A DNA stretch of 64,000 bases from positions 64,417,708-64,481,707 of the forward strand of contig CM026387.1 of assembly GCA_014843695.1 (NCBI GenBank), read 5' to 3'. The notes below the pieces were generated by a model that worked only from the letters and a program-made list of their open reading frames with translations, was not told the DNA's origin and ran no database searches. Below are positions 56,135-64,000 of the stretch, in pieces (within the stretch, counting starts at the first letter, position 1; each line of letters begins with the position of its first letter). Position numbers and translations under genes: made by a program. This DNA is from Archivesica marissinica. Lineage: Eukaryota > Mollusca > Bivalvia > Venerida > Vesicomyidae.

Positions 56135-56308
56135 TGTCTTAAACAGTCAACAAAGGGAATCACAGAAAGTGGCTGCTTAGCACAGATGGCTGCTTAACAG
56201 AGGTCAAATGTATAATAAAACAGTACGTTGGGAATCTGGAAATTGGCTGCTTTATACAGGTTGGCTGCTTAATACAGATGACAACAAACACAGGTTTGGC
56301 TGCATATA
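56135..56308 (+). mobile_element. MITE-T copy
   Basis: CATGTCTTAAACAGTCAACA, AGAAAGTGGCTGCTTAGCAC to ACACAGGTTTGGCTGCATA; ends mutated. Confidence 0.75.
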
Positions 56309-56315
56309 GATTGAT

Positions 56316-56636
56316 TGGCAAGCCTAATATAACGGTGTATATTGGAGTGGCAAGCCTAATATAACGGTGTATATTGGAGTGGCAAGCCTAATATAATGGT
56401 GTATATTGGAGTGGCAAGCCTAATATAACGGTGTATATTGGAGTGGCAAGCCTAATATAACGGTGTATATTGGAGTGGCAAGCCTAATATAACGGTGTAT
56501 ATTGGAGTGGCAAGCCTAATATAACGGTGTATATTGGAGTGGCAAGCCTAATATAACGGTGTATATTGGAGTGGCAAGCCTAATATAACGGTGTATATTG
56601 GAGTGGCAAGCCTAATATAACGGTGTATATTGATAC
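56316..56636. repeat. 32-bp tandem repeat, 10 copies
   Basis: Unit AGTGGCAAGCCTAATATAAC+GGTGTATATTGG, almost no variation. Confidence 0.97.
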
Positions 56637-56894
56637 TGTAAGAAGCTATATTAAATAAACATGTCATTCACCCATAACGAAGGAGTCGTGTTGTGTCAGG
56701 TATCATGTTGCAGCTATTTGATAGTTGCATGCTATATTTGCCAAACCAAATTCTTTCGTGATTACGTTGAATAACTTCAACTTTGTTTACAGAAGAATAT
56801 TCACATCGCTATTACGTTTCCTTCAATGAACGTGTTTGCATCCATTTTCGTAGGAATTTCCTCGCTAATGACATGCGTGCTCGAGCTACGGTCA
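56637..56894. other. No gene; possible regulatory region
   Basis: Less AT-rich toward the right. No exon could be supported on either strand. Confidence 0.4.
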
Positions 56895-56906
56895 TGCGCA
56901 TGCGCA
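56895..56906. promoter_or_regulatory. Perfect NRF1-like palindrome
   Basis: TGCGCATGCGCA is the full NRF1 consensus, common in metazoan CpG-type promoters. It lies 14.4 kb upstream of the first visible SOBP exon; a link to SOBP is only a guess. Confidence 0.35.
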
Positions 56907-56996
56907 GTGTTGGACAGCGTTCATTGCAAAATAAGGCGTGTCTTATATTTTACCCTGTTCTGAAGATTTGTTTACAAGGTATCAAGGCAAGTCGCA

Positions 56997-57230
56997 GTGT
57001 GTGTTTTACGTTTATTTATCGTCGCTACCGGTTGCCCATATGAGCGACGCCTCCTGAAGAGATGAGTCATTTGAGATTTTTGGAGGATAGTACAAGGATA
57101 CGGACAGAGACTTATTCCAGAGTCTCCTCTGGTTATAATACGTGCACGGTGTACAGCTCCGACACGATACCTCGGTTTAAAGTCCATCTAAAAGACTGTT
57201 AATTTTAATAGGGCCAGACGGGGATCGAAA
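56997..57230 (-). mobile_element. SINE-B copy, reversed, head truncated
   Basis: TGTGTGTTTTACGTTTATTT to GGCCAGACGGGGATCGAA. Confidence 0.9.
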
Positions 57231-57520
57231 TGGGCAAGTCGCAAATGTAAAGTGATATATATTTCGTATGTGTGATTGGAACTAATAATGAATGCAAATA
57301 TAAGTAATGCATCATGGGTAAATAGTTTCGTCGGGATAACTACACACTTTAGCCACGCGCAATGTAGTGCATACCCAGATTGAAACTATTAACACACGAT
57401 TGATTTATTAAATGAAACCTTTGATGTAAAGTATCGCCCTGGATTAGCACCCCCATGCATTTGTCGGTGGCTTTAGCCGTATCTATATAGCAGGCGAGTA
57501 ATTTACCAACTTGACTGACT
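57231..57520. other. No gene
   Basis: No supported feature. Confidence 0.4.
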
Positions 57521-57643
57521 GGACGCGTTATCCACTAATTGTCCGCGTTATCCACTAATTGTCCGCGTTATCCACTAATTGTCCGCGTTATCCACTAAGT
57601 GTCCGCGTTATCCACTAAGTGTCCGCGTTATCCAAGTGTCCGT
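57521..57643. repeat. 20-bp tandem repeat, 6 copies
   Basis: Unit GTCCGCGTTATCCACTAATT; later copies have AAGT for AATT. Confidence 0.95.
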
Positions 57644-57854
57644 AGAGACATAACGTCTTCAATTAACCCATTTTAATTAATCCTTTACTCCGCACAAACG
57701 CTTTACCGCGCAGTAATCGCTTCCCACATACATGTACCGCATTTATATATACCCATTGATATTGATTATCGGGTATGCAGTATTGTTTGCCAACTGCTTA
57801 TCAGCAGTATTTGGATAACATGACTAATTTGTCTCATAATTCAATTAATTTAAA
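57644..57854. other. No gene
   Basis: No supported feature. Confidence 0.4.
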
Positions 57855-57990
57855 CAAATTTATTTAGCTCGATTGCGAAGTTTTTACAACGTTATATTAA
57901 TCACTCTCGAGACCTCATTCTCCGATGGAATCCATCGCCATGAGGGAGAGAGAAGAGGCAATGTGGAAATTGAATACATTACATAGGAGC
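57855..57990 (-). mobile_element. SINE-C 3' half running into a microsatellite
   Basis: AACAAATTTATTTAGCTCGA to GAGAGAGAAGAGGCAATGTG; the head is replaced by (GCAC)n after GGAGCACATACACAC, where the family normally reads GGGCACAATCG. Confidence 0.85.
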
Positions 57991-58290
<300 letters not shown>

Positions 58291-58307
58291 CCGAACACGA
58301 ACACACA

Positions 58308-58397
58308 TGATGTAAGTATATGTCGAGATTTATGATGAGAAAACGGATGAATAAGTATTGTTAGTATGTGGTGCAACGGAAACAATTATAAAAGCAG
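58308..58397. repeat. Inverted segmental duplication, arm 2
   Basis: Complement of 54918-55012, joined to the SINE-C that follows. Confidence 0.9.
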
Positions 58398-58634
58398 TGG
58401 AAGTCGTGATAGCGCAGTGGATGCGCGTTCGCTTCAGGTGCGAAAGGTCCGGAGTTCGAGCCCCGCTGGAGCCGTTACGATTGTGCCCTTAGGCAAGGCA
58501 TTTAAATTCCACGTTGCCTATTCTCTCTCCCTCGTGGCGATGGATTCCATCAGGAATGAGGTCTCGAAAGTGATTTATGTAAGTTGAAATAACTTGTTTC
58601 ACAATCGAGCTAAAATAAATTTGTATAAACTCGT
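58398..58634 (+). mobile_element. SINE-C copy (part of the inverted duplication)
   Basis: GGAAGTCGTGATAGCGCAGT to AAATTTGTATAAACT. Only the left target flank (AATTATAAAAGCAG) is present; the right one is missing, so this copy came by duplication and not by its own insertion. Confidence 0.9.
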
Positions 58635-58714
58635 AACGGCTACAACTAGGCATGAACTCCAGACATGTCGTACCTGAAGCGAACGCGATACCACTGCGCT
58701 ATTACGACTTCCAC
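58631..58714 (-). mobile_element. SINE-C head fragment
   Basis: CTCGTAACGGCTACAACTAG to CGCTATTACGACTTCCAC: the reversed 5' third, joined to the tail of the previous copy. Confidence 0.8.
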
Positions 58715-58825
58715 AAAAAGCACAAATCTATGGTAATTACAATATAATAGTTTACAGATCATTAATTATGTATTAGTAGAATAAAATTGTTAAAGAGACA
58801 TAGTGAGGCAACACTATCAGCACTA

Positions 58826-59710
58826 ACGTATCGTATCGTGCCATATCGTATCGTGCCATATCGTATCGTATAATACCGTACAGTGTCCTATCGCGCATCG
58901 ATAAGTACCGTACCGTATCGTGCCATATCGTATCGTATAATACCGTACATTGTCCTATCGCGCATCGTTAAGTACAGTACCGTATCATATCATACCTTAC
59001 TGTATCGTATCGTATCATATCGTACCTTACTATATAGTATCGTATCATATCGTACCTTACTGTATCGTATCGTATCGTACCTTACTATATCGTATCGTAT
59101 CATATCATACCTTACTGTATCGTATCGTATCATATCGTACCTTACTATATAGTATCGTATCATATCGTACCACACTGTATCGTACCGTTTCGTATCGTAT
59201 CATACCATATCGTACTGATTCGTATCGTACCATACCGTATCGTACCGTTTCGTATCGTATCATACAGTATCGTACCAATTCGTATCGTACCATACCGTAT
59301 CGTACCGATTCGTGTCGTACCACACCGTATCGTACCGTTTCGTATCGTACCATACCGTATCGTACCGTACCGTTTCGTATCGTATCATACAGTATCGTAC
59401 CAATTCGTATCGTACCATACCGTATCGTACCGATTCTTGTCGTACCACACCGTATCGTACCGTTTCGTATCGTATAATACCGTATCGTACCGTTTCGTAT
59501 CGTATAATACCGTATCGTACCGTTTCGTATCGTATCATACCATATCGTACCGTTTCGTATCGTACCATACCGTATCGTACCGTTTCGTATCGTACCATAC
59601 CGTATCGTACCGTTTCGTATCGTATAATAACATATCGTACCGTTTCGTATCGTACCATACCGTATACTGTCTCGTATCGTATCGTAACTCTAACGTACTG
59701 TATATACTAT
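58826..59710. repeat. Degenerate CGTAT/CGTAC pentamer array
   Basis: CGTATCGTACCGT-type words in higher-order blocks (CGTACCGTTTCGTATCGTAC). Tyr/Ser/Arg-repeat ORFs open on both strands are products of the repeat. Confidence 0.95.
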
Positions 59711-60164
59711 CGTATCGTACACGAACGTGTGTATTTTAACGACTGATTCACATAACGCTGGCATGCCGCCCTTTACTAATTTTTCCATCCTGTTTAGATG
59801 TACCTGACATAGAGCACACATTGTAAAACAGAGATGAATATTGAAGTCATCAAATTACACAGATGCATATTTATAAGCACTTTGTCTTTGCACGGAAAGC
59901 TCAAATGCTATTGAAACTAGATACAGGCATCTGTATAAAACATGAACCATTCCACAAAGGAACTGATGGTGATATCCTTTGAGGAATTATGTTTATTTTA
60001 TCTAGATTGTTAATATACTAGTAACCTTGTGTGTACCGGAACAGTGAAGCAACACTATTTATTGTATACTTTACAATGAAACATAGACATTTCATATCGA
60101 AATTAAATGTGATATTTCACTCATTGTAAGTAGTTTCCAACAACTGCAGTTTGACACACCGTCT
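59711..60164. other. No gene
   Basis: AT-rich spacer between two arrays. Confidence 0.45.
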
Positions 60165-63100
60165 TGAATACGTCAATGTGAACGCTTTCGGACTGAACAT
60201 GTCAATGTGAACGCTTTCGGACTTGATGCGTCAATGTGAACGCTTTCGGACTGAACATGTCAATGTGAACGCTTTCGGACTGAATACGTCAATGTGAACG
60301 GACTGAATACGTCAATGTGAACGGACTGAATACGTCAATGTGAACGCTTTCTGACTGAATACGTCAATGTGAACGCTTTCGGATTGAACATGTCAATGTG
60401 AACGCTTTCGGACTGAACATGTCAATGTGAACGCTTTCGGACTGAATACGTCAATGTGAACGCTTTCGGACTGAATACGTCAATGTGAACGCTTTCGGAA
60501 TGAATACGTCAATGTGAACGCTTTCGGACTGAATACGTCAATGTGAACGCTTTCGGACTGAATACGTCAATGTGAACGCTTTCAGACTGAATACATCAAT
60601 GTGAACGCTTTCGGACTGAATACATCAATGTGAACGCTTTCGGACTGAATACGTCAATGTGAACGCTTTCGGACTGAATACGTCAATGTGAACGCTTTCG
60701 GACTGAACCTGTCAATGTGAACGCTTTCGGACTGAATACGTCAATGTGAACGCTTTCGGACTGAACATGTCAATGTGAACGCTTTCGGACTGAACATGTC
60801 AATGTGAACGCTTTCGGACTGAATACGTCAATGTGAACGCTTTCGGACTGAATACGTCAATGTGAACGCTATCGGAATGAATACGTCAATGTGAACGATT
60901 TCGGACTGAATACGTCAATGTGAACGCTTTCGGACTGAACATGTCAATGTGAACGCTATTGGACTGAATACGTCAATGTGAACGCTTTCGGACTGAACAT
61001 GTCAATGTGAACGCTATTGGACTGAATACGTCAATGTGAACGCTTTCGGACTGAACATGTCAATGTGAACGCTATTGGACTGAATACGTCAATGTGAACG
61101 CTTTCGGACTGAACATGTCAATGTGAACGCTATTGGACTGAATACGTCAATGTGAACGCTTTCGGACTGAACATGTCAATGTGAACGCTATTGGACTGAA
61201 TACGTCAATGTGAACGCTTTCTGACTGAACATGTCAATGTGAACGCTATTGGACTGAACATGTCAATGTGAACGCTATTGGACTGAATACGTCAATGTGA
61301 ACGCTTTCGGACTGAACATGTCAATGTGAACGCTTTCGGACTGAACATGTCAATGTGAACGCTTTCGGACTGAACATGTCAATGTGAACGCTTTCGGACT
61401 GAATACGTCAATGTGAACGCTTTCGGACTGAATACGTCAATGTGAACGCTTTCGGACTGAATACGTCAATGTGAACGCTTTCGGACTGAACACGTCAATG
61501 TGAACGCTATCGGACTGAATACGTCAATGTGAACGCTTTCGGACTGAACATGTCAATGTGAACGCTATTGGACTGAATACGTCAATGTGAACGCTTTCGG
61601 ACTGAACATGTCAATGTGAACGCTATTGGACTGAATACGTCAATGTGAACGCTTTCTGACTGAACATGTCAATGTGAACGCTATTGGACTGAACATGTAA
61701 ATGTGAACGCTATTGGACTGAATACGTCAATGTGAACGCTTTCGGACTGAACATGTCAATGTGAACGCTATTGGACTGAATACGTCAATGTGAACGCTTT
61801 CGGACTGAACATGTAAATGTGAACGCTATTGGACTGAATACGTCAATGTGAACGCTTTCGGACTGAACATGTCAATGTGAACGCTATTGGACTGAATACG
61901 TCAATGTGAACGCTTTCGGACTGAACATGTCAATGTGAACGCTATTGGACTGAATACGTCAATGTGAACGCTTTCGGACTGAACATGTCAATGTGAACGC
62001 TATTGGACTGAATACGTCAATGTGAACGCTTTCGGACTGAACATGTCAATGTGAACGCTATTGGACTGAACATGTCAATGTGAACGCTATTGGACTGAAT
62101 ACGTCAATGTGAACGCTTTCTGACTGAACATGTCAATGTGAACGCTATTGGACTGAATACGTCAATGTGAACGCTTTCTGACTGAACATGTCAATGTGAA
62201 CGCTATTGGACTGAACATGTCAATGTGAACGCTATTGGACTGAATACGTCAATGTGAACGCTTTCGGACTGAACATGTCAATGTGAACGCTATTGGACTG
62301 AATACGTCAATGTGAACGCTTTCTGACTGAACATGTCAATGTGAACGCTATTGGACTGAACATGTCAATGTGAACGCTATTGGACTGAATACGTCAATGT
62401 GAACGCTTTCGGACTGAACATGTCAATGTGAACGCTATTGGACTGAATACGTCAATGTGAACGCTTTCGGACTGAACATGTCAATGTGAACGCTATTGGA
62501 CTGAACATGTCAATGTGAACGCTATTGGACTGAATACGTCAATGTGAACGCTTTCGGACTTGATGCGTCAATGTGAACGCTTTCGGACTGAATACGTCAA
62601 TGTGAACGCTTTCGGACTGAATACGTCAATGTGAACGCTTTCGGACTGAATACGTCAATGTGAACGCTTTCGGACTTGATGCGTCAATGTGAACGCTTTC
62701 GGACTGAATACGTCAATGTGAACGCTTCGGACTGAATACGTCAATGTGAACGCTTTCTGACTGAATACGTTAATGTGAACGCTTTCGGACTGAACATGTC
62801 AATGTGAACGCTTTCGGACTGAATACGTCAATGTGAACGCTTTCGGACTTGATGCGTCAATATGAACGCTTTCGGACTGAATACGTCAATGTGAACGCTT
62901 TCGGACTTAATACGTCAATGTGAACGCTTTCTGACTGAATACGTTAATGTGAACGCTTTTGGACTGAATACGTCAATGTGGACGTTTTTGGACTGAATAC
63001 GTCAATGTGAACGCTTTCGGACTGGATACGTCAATATGAACGCTTTTGGACTGGATACGTCAATGTGAAGGCTTTCTGACTAAATACGTCAATGTGAACG

Positions 63101-64000
63101 CTGTCAATACGTCAATGTGAACGCTGTCGAACCCAATACGTCAATGTGAACGCTTTCGAACTCAATACGTCAATGTGAACGCTGTCGAACCCAATACGTC
63201 AATGTGAACGCTTTCGAACTGAATACGTCAATGTGACCGCTTTCGGACTGAATACGTCAATGTGAACGCTTTCGGACTGAATACGTCAATGTGACCGCTT
63301 TCAGACTGGATACGTTAATGTGAACGCTTTCGGACTGAATACGTCAATGTGACCGCTTTCGGACTGAATACGTTAATGTGAACGCTTTCTGACTCAATAC
63401 GTCAATGTGAACGCTTTCTGACTCAATACGCCAATGTGAACGCTTTCGAACTCAATACGTCAATGTGAACGCTTTCTGACTGAATACGTCAATGTGAACG
63501 CTTTCTGACTCAATACGTCAATGTGAACGCTTTCGGACTGAATACGTTAATGTGAAGGCTTTCGGACTGGATACGTCAATGTGACCGCTTTCGGACTGAA
63601 TACGTCAATGTGAACGCTTTCGGACTGAATACGTCAATGTGAACGCTTTCGGACTGGATACGTCAATGTGAACGCTTTCGGACTGGATACGTCAATGTGA
63701 ACGCTTTCGGACTGAATACATCAATGTGAACGCTTTTGGACTGAATACGTCAATGTGAACGCTTTCGGACTGAATACGTCAATGTGAACGCTTTCGGACT
63801 GGATACGTCAATGTGAACGCTTTCGGACTGAATACATCAATGTGACCGCTTTCGGACTGAATACGTCAATGTGAACGCTTTCTGACTCAATACGTCAATG
63901 TGAACGCTTTCTGACTCAATACGCCAATGTGAACGCTTTCGAACTCAATACGTCAATGTGAACGCTTTCTGACTGAATACGTCAATGTGAACGCTTTCTG
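60165..64000. repeat. 29-bp satellite, about 132 copies, continues past the window
   Basis: Unit AATACGTCAATGTGAACGCT+TTCGGACTG. Variants are ACATG for TACG and CTATTGG for CTTTCGG. From about 60940 to 62530 the two variants alternate as a 58-bp dimer; the edges are monomeric and more varied (TTGATGCG, CTCAATACG). Confidence 0.98.

Overview
The window is eukaryotic and AT-rich, with interrupted genes, abundant tRNA-derived SINEs, short inverted-repeat DNA transposons (MITEs) and an exceptional density of tandem repeats. A lophotrochozoan, most likely a marine bivalve mollusc, is my best guess. This is inferred from the repeat style and an invertebrate-type SOBP gene; nothing in the sequence fixes the species.

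Only one gene can be named. SOBP (sine oculis-binding protein) lies on the minus strand. Three phase-compatible coding exons are visible: 42458-42257, 29529-29449 and 25734-23726 (stop). Together they encode 763 residues with two FCS-type zinc fingers, a V/I-D-L SUMO-interaction-like motif, a Pro/Ile tract and the typical Arg-rich C-terminus. The 5' exon(s) were not found. A second, unidentified minus-strand gene is represented by one good internal exon at 10294-10116. All other long ORFs are products of tandem repeats or SINEs.

Layout: 1-10 kb holds MITE, SINE and tandem-array clusters, including a SINE with an internal 34-bp array (3.4-4.2 kb) and a 72-bp tRNA-Thr-like array (5.9-6.7 kb). 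10-23 kb holds the orphan exon, a 44-bp array, many SINE copies with target-site duplications, and 68-bp, 21-bp and 58-bp arrays. 23.7-42.5 kb is SOBP. Its two introns carry at least eight arrays, and one of these (23-bp unit) contains a 1000-N assembly gap. 42.5-60 kb is 5' of the known SOBP exons: a 731-bp hAT-like fold-back element, a 65-bp array, a MITE carrying a 13-bp array, many SINEs, microsatellites, and a short inverted duplication. 60.2-64 kb is a 29-bp satellite that runs off the end.

The most interesting signal is a recurring relationship between SINEs and tandem repeats. At least six arrays have units cut from a SINE (tRNA head, body or boundary), and several microsatellites sit inside or at the tail of SINEs. 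Families A and C share one 3' tail, and families B and E share another, which points to two LINE partners. Family names SINE-A to -F and MITE-1, -2 and -T are local labels for this annotation, not database names.
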